Of a DNA stretch of 64,000 nucleotides, positions 11,155 to 23,315 are shown one piece after another (the stretch's first letter is position 1; every line of letters starts with the position of its first letter). The stretch spans positions 145,763,485-145,827,484 of the forward strand of contig CM041779.1 in assembly GCA_023374045.1 (NCBI GenBank), written 5' to 3'. The translations under genes were made by a program, and so were the position numbers. This DNA is from Limonium bicolor. Taxonomy: Eukaryota; Streptophyta; Magnoliopsida; Caryophyllales; Plumbaginaceae. The notes below the pieces were generated by a model, which was not told the DNA's origin, searched no databases, and saw nothing but the letters and a program-made list of their open reading frames with translations.

Positions 11155-13042
11155 GTATTTGCATTTTTATTTCTGTTTTCAGTCCTCTCTTTTACCCATT
11201 ACTTCCCCATTGTTCCTACACATATTCCCACATGTTATAACACCAAGTAAACCTCTTAATACACTCTAGTTCACTCCTTAACTCCTTACACAATTCTATA
11301 CTAATTCACTCACATAATTTTCCAAGTTTCTTTTCCACACTCACCTAGCTTCTTCTCTAGTTGCATTATGCTACAGATTTTAACACTTACACTCCTCTCC
11401 TACATCTCCCTCTTCTATTGGCATTTCAAGCACCTCTAATACATTACAACTACATTAGCTATCTCTCATAATATACCTTATATCTTTCTCTAACAAAATC
11501 TGTTACAACCTACCTTATTCACCTAGTTTAAAATTCACTAAGTGTTCTAATTCTAGATAAATTTTGACATAACCTCCCCTAAAATCTTACACTCTCACCA
11601 CATCATGTATTCACAATTTGTTACCCATTTCGCCTGTTTCAAAACAGCAATAATATCCAACCCTCATACACCAATATCAACTACTAAACACTCATAAAAA
11701 TTTCTGCACATAACCTCTTATTCCCAACTAGGTTTCAATCAGTTTTACATGTCTTTTAAGGTTTCAAAACATTTGTATTCTCTTATACACTACACTACTA
11801 CACAATACCATTTTTACAATACATGTTTTTACTTCTAAAAATCTGTTACATACTCATTCACAAAGCTATACAAAGATGAGCTCAATTACCTTGTTTTCTT
11901 CTTCTAGTTTCCTCCTCTTCTTGCTTCTTCCTTCCTCTCTTTCTCCACCGGTTCAACAACCACAATTCCTCTAACACTACAACCCATTGATATACACATT
12001 TCAATACACCATTTTAATACTAAAACTAACCCTAACCATTATTCAAGCTCTAATGTAGGTTTTAGGGTTTAGAGATTATATTACCTTCCAAGAGTGCAAA
12101 TGAAGCTTGGAGTGGTTCAAGAACAAGATTTCCAACTCCACCAAGATGCCAAAATCGGCTAGGATACAAGAGGCCAAACAAGGGTTTAGTCTAAAATTCG
12201 TTTTGCCCTTGAGGCTAGGAAAACAATGGAGTTTTGAGAATATTTTTACCTCAAAAGAACAAGGAGAAGGAGGGCCTTCTAATGGTGGTGTTGAAGCTCC
12301 AAATGGGACATACGCAATAAAACGAAAATGCTCCTTTTCAATTTTTGGAAAGAGGGAAATGTTGCTCTTGAGGAGAGGATGACAATGGTGTAGTTTTTAT
12401 AATTTTTGGAAGAGATTAAGAGAGGTTACAAGAAGAGATAAGGTGAGGTTTTTAGTGTTTCTTCATTTCCTCCATGGAAATCGGCTGGGTTGAAGAAGAA
12501 AGAAAAGAGAGAGTGGAGGAGGAGGTTCATGTGAGAGAGGAATGAGAATGGGAGAGAGAGAGTGTGAGAGTGTTTACTTTTTGGATTTTTATTTCTTTTG
12601 TCCTTTTGCACATAAGAGGGGAATTAAGGGTGTGAGTGGGGCATGGATCGGACACACACACGACCCATATGGGTTTTAAAATTCTATTTACAATATTGGA
12701 CACACCAGTTTGGGTTATTTATATTTCTACCCCACAACTTCCCGTTTTTGACAGTTTTTACTAATTTCTTGTTTTCTTGATTTTATTGGTCCTAAAGCTT
12801 CAATAATATTTATTAATGATTATTTAGTTGACCAAAATTGTTACGAGTCTATTTGACCCGCTTAAAGACTCGTTTTCCCAGTTACCTCGAAAAACGCGCT
12901 TTAAGGTTCGTTAGTGGTTTTAATCCATTTTAAGGATCCATTTTCTTCGGGATTTGTTCCCTCATGATTATTTATACTTAATTAAGCCTCTAAATTAGTT
13001 ATTAGCCTAGTTAATCGCTATTTTTAATTACGGGGTATTTCA

Positions 13043-13056
13043 ATCTACCCCCCTTA
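13043..13056 (-). promoter_or_regulatory. Polypurine tract of element 2
   Basis: ATCTACCCCCCTTA abuts the LTR end, as in the other elements. A second copy of the motif within a fold-back lies at 13430-13468, just beyond the pol stop. Confidence 0.85.
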
Positions 13057-13489
13057 AGAAACTTTGCCCTCAAAGTTGCTCAAGGTTAATGGTTTAAGTA
13101 ATTCTACTCATTAGGCACCCAATTGCGCTAATGTGTCTTACTACCACCTATGAGGTGTTCACTTCATTCCACATTGCTAACATACACACTTCAAGCATCA
13201 TGCACAATCCAACATTTTCCATACATACCATTCCACAATACACCATTACAATCCACAATACACATTGCGCAAACATCATCCATCATACATCGTACAAATA
13301 CATTCATACACTACACATTACACATACATACACATTCCAAATTCACTTACACTACATGTGCCATACAAAAGTCTGTTACAATACCTACACACTAAGCAAT
13401 GCTTACCCCGAAGCAATGCAAAAGCAAAAGGGCTCTACCCCCCTTAAAAGGGGTACGACCCGTACCCGTATCGCTAAATGCTAGACTCT
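13057..13489 (-). other. 3' untranslated part of element 2
   Basis: No coding sequence seen. It is rich in ACAT/CATACA words (13180-13380), a low-complexity stretch with accidental open frames, and has the second polypurine-like motif at 13430-13468. Confidence 0.7.
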
Positions 13490-16400
13490 CTAGTCTATGA
13501 ACAGCTGTGGATACTTAGCCTTCATGGCATCTTCCAATTCCCATTTTGCTTCTTCGACATTATGGTTTGACCATAGGACCTTCACCATTCGTATAGACTT
13601 ATGGCGAGTGTCTCTGGTCTTCCAATCGAGGATTCTCACTGGGGTTTCAACATATCTCATGTTTGGCTCAATGGATAAGTGCTCGGGCTCTAACACATGA
13701 GAAGGATCAGCAATATACTTCTTGAGTTGTGGGACATGAAATACATCATGGACACGCCCCAAGTCCTCAGGTAGTGCTAACCTGTAGGCTACGGATCCAA
13801 CTCTTTCGGTGATAGTGTACGGCCTTACAAACTTTGGGCTTAGCTTGCCCTTGTGGCCAAATCTGAAGACACCCTTCATAGGTGAAACTCGCAAGAACAC
13901 TTGGTCACCCACGGCAAACTCAAGGTCGCGTCGTCTCACATCCGCATAGGATTTCTGTCTATCTTGGGCTGCCTTCATGTTAGCTCTAATCTGCTGCACT
14001 TCAGCTTGCACTTGCTCAAGATACTCCGGTCCTATTATGACCGCTTCACTTGACTCATCCCAACACAAGGGTGTACGGCAAGGTCTACCGTATAGAGCTT
14101 GGAAAGGCGACATCTTAATCGAGGCGTGATAACTATTATTATACGAGAACTCGATAAGATGAAGCTTATCTAACCAACTCCCCTGAAAGTCTAAGGCACA
14201 TGACCGAAGCATGTCCTCCAGTGTCTGGATGGTCCTTTCTGTCTGACCGTCGGTCTGAGGATGGAAGGCGGTACTCAACTTCAATTCTATACCCAACGCT
14301 TCCCTTGTAGCTCTCCAGTATCTCGAAAGAAACCTGGTGTCGCGGTCAGATACTATAGTCTTAGGGACTCCGTGGTGTCTGATAATCTCCTTATCGAAAA
14401 GCTCAGCTAGCTTTACTACCTTCCAGGTGTCCTTCATCGGTATGAATCTAGCAACCTTGGTAAGGCGATCTACTACAACCCAGATCATGTTGAGTCCTCC
14501 CCTAGCAGGTGGGAGTCCTACAACAAAATCCATGGAGATATCATGAAATTTCCACTCCGGAACTGGCATAGATTGTACCATTCCGCCCGGTCTACGGTGT
14601 TCAAATTTTACCTTCTGGCATGTCAAGCATCTCAATACAAATTCCGTCACATCTGATTTCATTCCAGACCACCAGAAGTACCTCTTCATGTCTTTGTACA
14701 TCTTGGAGGCTCCCGGATGGACTGACAATGTGGAATAGTGTGACTCTCACAGGATGCGATCCCTTAGCTCAGCATTGCTCGGGGACGCATAGCCTGCCAT
14801 TCAACCGAATCAAACCATCTTCATGTAGCTTGAAGTCATACTTCTTCTTCTCAAATGTACCATTCTCGATCTTGTGTCTGATTTCGGTTAGGTAAGGGTC
14901 GCTCAACTGAGCGTCTCGCACCTCGTCAACCAAGCTAGAAGAAGCGAGTAGCGAATGGAGCGAGTGTGCTCGACGGCTCAGGGCGTCGGCTATAATGTTT
15001 GCCTTCCCTTCCTTATATTAGAAGTTGATGTCATAGTCTGAAAGAAATTCTATCCATCTTCTCTGTCTCAAATTCAGTTCTTTCTGAGTGAATACATACT
15101 GTAAGCTCTTGTGGTCGGAGTAGATGGTGATGCTTACCCCATAGAGATAGTGTCGCCATATCTTCAAGAAGACAATGGCTCCTAACTCTAGATCATGAGT
15201 CGGGTAATTCTCCTCCTGCTTTTTCAGCTGGCGAGGCATAACAACTCCCCTTGCCATGCGCATGAGTACGCATCCCATTCCTTTGCCTGATGCATCACAG
15301 TACACCTCAAATCCCTCTGTGCCCTCTGGAAGAGTAAGGACGGGCGCTGAGGTCAATGAGTCTTTCAGTTTCTGAAATGATAACTCGCACTCGTGTGTCC
15401 ATACAAACGGTGCATCTTTCTTCATCAATGTATTCATGGGCTTAGCGACTTTCGAGAAGTCCCTTACAAATCTCCGGTAGTAACCGGCTAGACCAAGAAA
15501 TCTCCTAATGTCAGTAACAGTCTTGGGTCTAGGCCATGATCGTACAACTTCTATCTTAGAAGGGTCAACCGAGATACCTGCGCTCGAGATGACATGTCCA
15601 AGGAATGATACCTGATCAAGCCAAAACTCGCATTTGGAGAACTTCACATACAGGTGGTTCTCGCGTAGTGTCTCAAGCACTTTCCTCAAGTGAGTTTCAT
15701 GTTCCTCTGGTGATTTGGAATATACAAGTATGTCGTCGATGAATACAACCACTGAAGTGTCCAACTGCTCACTGAATAAACGATTCATGAGGTCCATGAA
15801 TTTAGCTGGTGCGTTTGACAAACCGAATGGCATCACCGTGAATTCGTAGTGGCCATATCTGGTACGGAATGCCGTTTTCTCAATGTCTTGTTCCTTGATT
15901 GCAATCTGATGATACCCTGAACGGAGGTCGATCTTGGAGAAGACTGAGGCTCCTTTCAACTGGTCGAATAGGTCGTCGATACATGGCAGTGGGTATTTAT
16001 TTTTGAATGTGACCGTATTCAGCTCGCGGTAGTCAATACAAAGTCGGAGGCTACCGTCCTTCTTCTTCACGAAGAGAACCGGTGCTCCCCAGGGTGATAC
16101 GCTCGGACATATAAACCCTTTGTCTAAAAGGTCTCTTAACTGTTCTTTCAATTCGGTCATTTCTATAGGTGCCATGCGGTACGGTGCCCTGGCAATGGGA
16201 CCGGTACCTGGCAAAAGGTCAATTTCAAATTCCACTGCTCTCGGTGGTGGCATGCCGGGTAGCTCCTTAGGGAATACATCGGGATATTCGGATACAATGG
16301 GTACTTCATCACTGAACTCTGGATCTCTCTCCAGGTCTTGTACATAACACAGATATACTTCGTGGCCCTTTCTGAGCTCCCGGTACATAGCCATGGCAGA

Positions 16401-16861
16401 TATGAGTGTGGTCGAAGGATCTCTCGGTCTCTGGCGGTAAGATACGGTAACCCCAGAAGGACTCTTGAGCAGCAAACGATGCTCGGCGCAGAGGATTCTA
16501 CCCTTGTGCCGCTCCAACCAATTCATTCCAATGATTACGTCGAATCCCAATCCATTGAATTCGATGAAGGAAATGGGAAACGATTCGCCTTTGATTTGGA
16601 TTGTGGCTGATTGATAATACTTGGTGCACTTTACTCGCTCCTTCGATGGGAGAGTAACCATGAAGTTCGGTAGCTCATCCGCATCTAGCTTCAACCTCTT
16701 CACAAAGGATGGTGATACGAAAGTGTGAGAGGCGCCGGAGTCGAATTATACATTGGCATCAATGCCATTTACTGGGAAGGTTCCCGTTAAGATGGTGCCA
16801 CTTTTGCCGGCTTGTGCTTCGGTGAGGATGCTCAGGTTATCTTCGGTACCGAGCCCACAAC
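13490..16861 (-). pseudogene. pol: pol of element 2, broken
   Basis: From the predicted acceptor ATAG|GTTGTGG (exon starts at 16861): protease with FDSGAS just after an in-frame TAA near 16747; RT with [13 protein letters not shown] and [11 protein letters not shown]; RNase H ([12 protein letters not shown]) with a locally scrambled frame near 15250; a TAG near 15019; frame loss between about 14730 and 15000. Then a long open integrase stretch (13490-14728) with [21 protein letters not shown] and TDGQTERT, the GPY-like region and a chromodomain-like tail (WELEDAMKAKYPQLF). The integrase core is intact in sequence, but no continuous polyprotein is possible. Confidence 0.93.
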
Positions 16862-17001
16862 CTATTGGATTCACAATTGGATAAGTATTGATGGTGGACA
16901 CAAGTGGAATTAAATCAACACTGCTCTTCATTGATAAACCAACCATCATACATGTCGTGTCTCTAATACACGTTACTAATAGATTACATAATACTATGAA
17001 T

Positions 17002-17736
17002 TTAATACTTTCTAAAGGTAAGGTTCAGGCGTCCTGGTTTCATGTGTGTGGCATTGATTATTGCCGGCGGTGTCGTATTCAACTTGATCTTGTTGATCCC
17101 GTGATACAACATCCTAGAGTTTCCACCCATGATTATGACATCTCCTGATCTCAATACCAGTTTCTGTGCGAGGTCCACACGCTTCTGCTCGCTATACATA
17201 AATACGGCGTCACCACCAATGGACCAAGACACTACGGGCACTCCTTGTTCAAGAGATTCCGCTGTCTCGTCCTTGTCTTGGTGTAACCCAAGTCGTCCTT
17301 CTTTCTCATAGAAGTTGACGATACAGAGATCTGCTTCAAGTGCGGGGATCGGTTCATGTTCACATTGTTGTGCAAGTTCTACTGCTTGTGTGACGAGTGT
17401 CTGAAACTCTGGTGGTATTGTCGGTGGCGTCGCTCCATCTTGTGTTCGTGTCTCCTGGTATGTCTTGGTATAAGGATTCCAGTCCTTTCCCACATCATCT
17501 TCAGCTTCATCTTCGCTCCACCGGGGAATTCGGGTGTGTAAAATCCACCTTGACCCGTTCCTAGCTCGTTGCATCGTCGGATGATTGAGATTTGTGCGTC
17601 GGGTGTCAGGTATCCCTTTAATAAGATCATACCTGGTCGGATGACCTGACACTGTTCGTTGGTGTAGTCGTGGTTGGTGATGTCGATCTCTTCTTGATTC
17701 AAGTTTACCGGTATCGGGTAACAGATACTATAGTTC
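17002..17736 (-). pseudogene. AlkB-like dioxygenase exon of element 2, frameshifted
   Basis: Predicted acceptor CATAG|GAACT at 17736/17737; ends LNLTFRKY and stop. Motifs: GGFYTPEF, IVNFYEKEGRLGLHQDKDE (HxD), SRMLYHGI (second His), RLNLTFR (2-oxoglutarate-binding Arg pair). The exon is 735 bases against 740 in copies 1b and 3: one base is missing near the acceptor and four near 17490 after KLKMM, so the frame shifts twice. The protein differs at many positions from the other subfamily while the catalytic motifs are unchanged, so it was likely under selection before it decayed. Confidence 0.92.
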
Positions 17737-17890
17737 CTATGGTTACAAATTTCGTCTACGGGAGTACTAGTTTCAACTACTTCATTTCATGCTTAATACA
17801 AACTTCAATTTATTTACTCATGCATTCATCCAAACAGTTACTCTACTACTTAGACATGCTGTTTCAAGGATTAAAGGTTGAGATTATTAC

Positions 17891-19383
17891 CTGGGCCGGA
17901 CTTAGAACCGGGCCCATCACGGTCTATGACATGAAGGGCAGGCTGCCTCTGAGGTGCACTCCGCGGAGGTCCCCGGGATCCCTGTCCCTGTGGTGCCTGC
18001 TGGGTCGGTGCATCGCCAGATGCAACCTCGTTGCCTTCCCTCTGTTTGTAGTTCTGGAAGTTCCCCCTTTGCTTCCCACTCTCTGGGCACTTGTTAGCGG
18101 TGTGACCGGGTTTTTGGCAGCTATAGCACTTGATGTCCCTCTCATAACAGTCCTTACCAGGATGGTCCTGGTTGCACTTTCTGCACACATAGGTGCGGCC
18201 ATCGGAGAAGGTTTTGGCGACATCGGAGCTAGAACCTGAGGTTAGAGGGTTAGCACATGTGTGCGTGGATATACTAGATACATTACTTATACGAATACAG
18301 ATTGGATTAGGAATTTACCCTTAGGTGGGTGTGATCTCAGTGGCTTTGCTGCCACCGGTGTAGAATAACCAAGCTGAAGAAGCTCAGCTGGTTTGCCCTG
18401 CTCAGCATGGGCACTGCTCTCACCCTGGGATTTCTTTTGGGATTGCTGAAAGAAATTCCCTTTCTTCTTTTTCCAGCTCTTCCCCTGGTTTCTGCTCCTC
18501 AGTGCTGGTGTTTTTGTTGTTGGCTTTGCGCTTCAGCGCGTCGGTCTCTCATCCTTAACTGGCAAGATGATTTCAACGCGAGAAGCCGCGTGATAACACT
18601 CCTGAAATCTCAGGTATTAGCCGAGATTCTCATTTAAGGAAAGGATAAGGGAAAAGATTCAAGGAATTCAAGGAATTTAAGGAATTGAAGTGATACTAAG
18701 GGTTAACTGATATTTACCTGAAGGGAGGTAAATCTCGTGTAGCCCATACCGTACCGAAGGCGATGGCTCAGACCGCCATAGAAGCGATCGACCAACACCT
18801 GGCCGGTGTATCCTAGATCAGGGAGGAGACGCAGGATAGAAGTGAAGGTGCGGTAGTACTCATCCACAGACATTTTGTCTGTCATCTTTAAGGCATCCAG
18901 CTCTAGCCTTTTCTTGGTCTTTACATGCTCCGGATAGTACTTGGAATGGAGGAGTGATGCAAAAGAATCCCAATCGAATGTAGGGTCACTAACGTGCTCG
19001 TGCTTGACCAGCTTCCACCAATCCATAGCAGCATCCTTTAGGTAGTAAGCAGCAACTCTGACTCGAACTCCAGCAGGAGCTTCGAGTGTTTCGAAAGCTG
19101 TCTCCATCTCGGAGATGTAGGCCTCGAACTTAGCCGGATCACTCTCGCCCCTAAAGCAGGGAGGGCGGAGCTCCGCTACAGCTTTTACCCCGTTCGCTTC
19201 TCTGGGTGGCGGGGGAGGGATTGGCCCCGCTTGAGTTTGTTGGTTCTGTTGGGTTTGTTGCATGGCTTGGATTACTTGTGGTAGCATCTGTGCTACCGTG
19301 GCGGCGACGATCTCAGCTATCGTCTACGCGCCGGGTCCGTCATTGCCCCCTCCTCTAGGGCGACCTGGACCTCTTCCTGACAT
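17891..19383 (-). pseudogene. gag: gag of element 2, three exons, broken
   Basis: Exons in element order: 18718-19383 (222 codons, starts MSGR; in-frame TAG at 19324-19326), 18320-18601 (frameshift near 18540) and 17891-18235. Splice sites match those of elements 1b and 3: TTCAG|GTAAATA, AAGG|GTAAATT and CCAG|GTAATAA, with AG|GAGTGTTATCA and AG|GTTCTAGC acceptors. Exon 3 has two zinc knuckles, CRKCNQDHPGKDC and CYSCQKPGHTANKC. The same three introns in a diverged subfamily show that the gag introns are old and were kept. Confidence 0.88.
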
Positions 19384-19593
19384 CTGAATATTCAACAGTT
19401 ACATTAGGCTTTGCAAGACATGACCTAAAGGTCTTGGAATTTAAGCAAGGTATCGTTCATAAGAACGTTAAGGGTATCCATTGTTAACAACGGTAGTTCC
19501 TAGTTAGGTTTTCAAGTATCCGTCTTAAGACGGTTGAAATCCTAACTCGGTAATCCCCTATGCTCGGTACAAAGGACATCAGAGCGTAACTAC

Positions 19594-19605
19594 GCTCTGA
19601 TACCA
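19594..19605 (-). promoter_or_regulatory. Primer-binding site of element 2 (initiator Met-tRNA)
   Basis: GCTCTGATACCA on the plus strand, i.e. TGGTATCAGAGC on the element strand, complementary to the 3' end of plant initiator Met-tRNA. It lies five bases from the 5' LTR, the normal place for starting reverse transcription. Confidence 0.93.
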
Positions 19606-19610
19606 CTTTT

Positions 19611-22600
19611 TGTAACACCCCAACCGCTAATCCTATGCTTACCGTTTAATCGTCCTGTTAATCCTACGAGTTCGCAGCGGAAATATTACTACTTACTACG
19701 GCGGGTGGTACAACGCCGCTAACCGCCCATACGGCTAGCTAGGCTTACCTTACTTAGAGTCACGGTCTGATGAACATAATATACCGAGCTACTAAAATTA
19801 CTTGCCAAAATACCATGCACCAAATACTTACATCATTGGATCACCGAGTATTAAAGTATATTCGATTACATCATTTCTAAGTTCCAAAAGAATGAGTTTC
19901 TAAGGCTACTCATCTATACCAATTCCCATTCTGTCTATACCCAAAAAGATGTACCCCATGGTACACCGGCTAATCAAAAGTTACCGCCATGTACTACTTA
20001 GTACACCAATCGTAATTCAGTGTTTACATTCCAAAAAGAAGGTAAAAGAAATAGAGCTAAGCCTTCATATCTTCATCCCTCGCGGGTACCTGCGTGTAGT
20101 AAAAATGGTGCCCCAAGGGGCTCAGCAAACGCTGCGTATAAACTCCGCATATACCGCGTGCTAGCTAGGGCACGCCGACTATTTGACGTCCACTAAACAT
20201 GCATTTCATTATTTTTATACATACATGCTTTACATTCATCATACATGCTAATACAATTCATTACACAATCCAAGGCAACAATATAATAGCACACATCTTA
20301 CTTACCTTCACAAGGTTAGCCAAATTATGCATCCGGGTTAATCGGAATGCTTTTACTCTTTACTCATTACTTTTTTTCTTACTTACAATTATACTTTCAT
20401 TTACTTTACTTACTCATTCTTACTTACTTACTTGTACTCAAGTTAAGTCGTCGGGACCTCCGGCCCTGGGGACTACGCCGTCCCACCTCCGGGATTTACT
20501 TGACTCACCAATCCGGGATGCTACCCACTTAAGGGATTTGGGCCGCTGACCAGTTTAAGAGTCAGGAATTGGAGCCAACCTCTCGTGACTCCGCATCCTC
20601 ACGCGTGGCCGAAACTATATCGGACTTCTACTCATTCCAATTTAATTACCAATTTAAGTTAGGATGGTTAGCTTGTTAGGAATAAGTTAGAAGTCCAAAC
20701 ACATCACAATCGGTCACAATACAATACATCATACATACAAACATTCATATTCGTCCAAACATTTCATGAATTATACAAACTAAAATTTAAGAGAATATTC
20801 ACAACATACAACACTACATGTTCACAAGTATGCATATTAACTCCGATTCGTGCATTTATCTTATTTGGTGATCAATTAGCACACAACACACAAATCAGAG
20901 TAACCAAGATAGCATACGGGACATGAGGAATCCATACCGTTCACCGTTGTACGTGTTTCCAAACGTCCTTCGGTGTCACAAATCAAGTCCTATTATATAC
21001 ATACAATTGAATGATTAATATACCTATCATCAACTTAACTCCTACTTACTATGTCCTTATACTTCTCACACTTACACTTTACTTACTTATTTTTCATTAC
21101 TTAAGTTCACTTTCTTACTTAACTTTGGCATGCTTTCATACATGTACATATAAATATATGTAGGTATATACATATATATATATATTATTTAATTTAAATA
21201 ATATTTTTTTTTTACCGGACCGACTTGCGACCGACCTTGCAAGTCCGGTCCATTCCAGTAGCTCACATTACCGAAACTCTTTCTGGCCGACCGAACTTGC
21301 AAGTCCGGTCGCAAGTTCAGTCCATTCCAGAAGGTTTCATCGGTGAATTTTTCTGGCTCGACCGAACTTGCATGTCCGGTCGCAAGTCCGGTCGATTCCA
21401 GTAGGTTACATCGGTGAATTTTTCTGGCTCGACCGAACTTGCATGTCCGGTCACAAGTCTGGTCGATTCCAGTAGGTTACATCGGTGAATTTTTCTGGCT
21501 CGACCGAACTTGCATGTCCGGTCGCAAGTCCGGTCGATTCCAGTAGGTTACAGACGGGGAAAATTTTCTGGTCCGGCCGAACTTGCAAGTCCGGTCGCAA
21601 GTCCGGTCGATTCCAGAAGCTTTCCCGTCTTTGTAAACCTGGGCTCGACCGAACTTGCAAGTCCGGTCGCAAGTTCGGTCCGACCCAGTATTTGTATTTT
21701 TATTTCTGTTTTCAGTCCTCTCTTTTACCCATTACTTCCCCATTGTTCCTACACTTATTCCCACATGTTATAACACCAATTAAACCTCTTAATACACCCT
21801 AGTTCACTCCTTAACTCCTTACACAATTCTATACTAATTCACTCACATAATTTTCCAAGTTTCTTTTCCACACTCACCGAGCTTCTTCTCTAGTTGCATT
21901 ATGCTACAGATTTTAACACTTACACCCCTCTCCTACATCTCCCTCTTCTATTCGCATTTCTAGCACCTCTAATACATTACAACTACATTAGCTATCTCTC
22001 CTAATATACCCTATATCTTTCTCTAACAAAATCTGTTACAACCTACCTTATTCACCTAGTTTAAAATTCACTAAGTGTTCTAATTCTAGATAAATTTTGA
22101 CATAACCTCCCCTAAAATCTTACACTCTCACCACATCATGTATTCACAATTTGTTACCCATTTCGCCTGTTTCAAAACAACAATAATATCCAACCCTCAT
22201 ACACCAATATCAACTACTAAACACTCATAAAAATTTCTGCACATAACCTCTTATTCCCAACTAGGTTTCAATCAGTTTTACATGTCTTTTAAGGTTTCAA
22301 AACATTTGTATTCTCTTATACACTACACTACTACACAATACCATTTTTACAATACATGTTTTTACTTCTAAAAATCTGTTACATACTCATTCACAAAGCT
22401 ATACAAAGATGAGCTCAATTACCTTGTTTTCTTCTTCTAGTTTCCTCCTCTTCTTGCTTCTTCCTTCCTCTCTTTCTCCACCGGTTCAACAACCACAATT
22501 CCTAACACTACACTACAGCCCATTGATATACACATTTCAATACACCATTTTAATACTAAAACTAACCCTAACCATTATTCAAGCTCTAATGTAGGTTTTA

Positions 22601-23315
22601 GGGTTTAGAGATTATATTACCTTCCAAGAGTGCAAATGAAGCTTGGAGTGGTTCAAGAACAAGATTTCCAACTCCACCAAGATGCCAAAATCGGCTAGGA
22701 TACAAGAGGCCAAACAAGGGTTTAGTCTAAAATTCGTTTTGCCCTTGAGGCTAGGAAAACAATGGAGTTTTGAGAATATGTTTACCTCAAAAGAACAAGG
22801 AGAAGGAGGGCCTTCTAATGGTGGTGTTGAAGCTCCAAATGGGACATACCCAATAAAACGAAAATGCTCCTTTTCAATTTTTGGAAAGAGGGAAATGTTG
22901 CTCTTGAGGAGAGGATGACAATGGTGTAGTTTTTATAATTTTTAGAAGAGATTAAGAGAGGTTACAAGAAGAGAGAAGGTGAGGTTTTTAGTGTTTCTTC
23001 ATTTCCTCCATGGAAATCGGCTGGGTTGAAGAAGAAAGAAAAGAGAGAGTGGAGGAGGAGGTTCACGTGAGAGAGGAATGAGAATGGGAGAGAGAGAGAG
23101 TGTGAGAGTGTTTACTTTTTGGATTTTTATTTCTTCTGTCCTTTTGCACATAAGAGGGGAATTAAGGGTGTGAGTGGGGCATGGATCGGACACACACACG
23201 AACCATATGGGTTTTAAAATTCTATTTACAATATTGGACATACCAGTTTGGGTTATTTATATTTCTACCCCACAACTTCCCGTTTTTGACAGTTTTTACT
23301 AATTTCTCGTTTTCT
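19611..23315 (-). mobile_element. 5' LTR of element 2, outer end deleted
   Basis: Begins TGTAACACCCC after the primer site and follows the 3' LTR to 23315, where it passes abruptly into array-LTR sequence (ACCGCCTTAG). About 265 bases of the outer LTR end are missing. It is longer than the matching part of the 3' LTR, mainly because of extra units in the inverted-word array near 21340-21530. Confidence 0.9.
21215..21685. repeat. Expanded inverted-word array, element 2 5' LTR
   Basis: Same words as 10821-11154, but a unit of about 64-70 bases (spacer with ATCGGTGAATTTTTCTGGCT plus CGACCGAACTTGCATGTCCGG) is present about three times between 21340 and 21530 against once in the 3' LTR. Growth or loss by slippage after insertion explains most of the LTR length difference. 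Confidence 0.8.

Larger units (their letters stand above)
9222..13042 (-). mobile_element. 3' LTR of element 2 (3,821 bp)
   Basis: TGTAACACCCC...GGGGTATTTCA, followed by polypurine tract and internal DNA. Nearly identical to 19611-23315 over its first 3.55 kb. Includes the hairpin pair (9721-9747), T-rich tracts, the inverted-word array (10821-11154) and a CT/GA-rich stretch near 12500-12580. The reading frame 12107-12382 is also in the other LTR but resembles no protein and is not called. Confidence 0.93.
9222..23315 (-). mobile_element. Element 2: Ty3/gypsy chromovirus nested in the middle LTR
   Basis: Complete layout on the minus strand: 5' LTR (19611-23315, outer end lost), primer site, gag with introns, AlkB exon, pol, polypurine tract, 3' LTR (9222-13042). 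LTR ends are TGAAATACCCC/GGGGTGTTACA in element orientation. It splits an LTR of the array: flanks are GGACCATTCC at 9221 and ACCGCCTTAG at 23316, joined by ten further bases in the intact LTR at 34251-34260. The 5' LTR ends about 265 bases short of the 3' LTR copy, so a deletion took the outer LTR end and about ten host bases, and no target duplication remains. Its LTRs and coding sequence differ clearly from the 1a/1b/3 subfamily. Confidence 0.93.

Noticed and set aside
12107..12382. 91-residue open frame repeated at 22643-22918
   Set aside because: It is repeated only because both are LTRs of element 2. It resembles no domain I know, and no counterpart was seen in the other LTRs.
19594..19605. 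tRNA gene
   Set aside because: Only the 12-base complement of the tRNA 3' end is present, next to an LTR; it is a primer-binding site.
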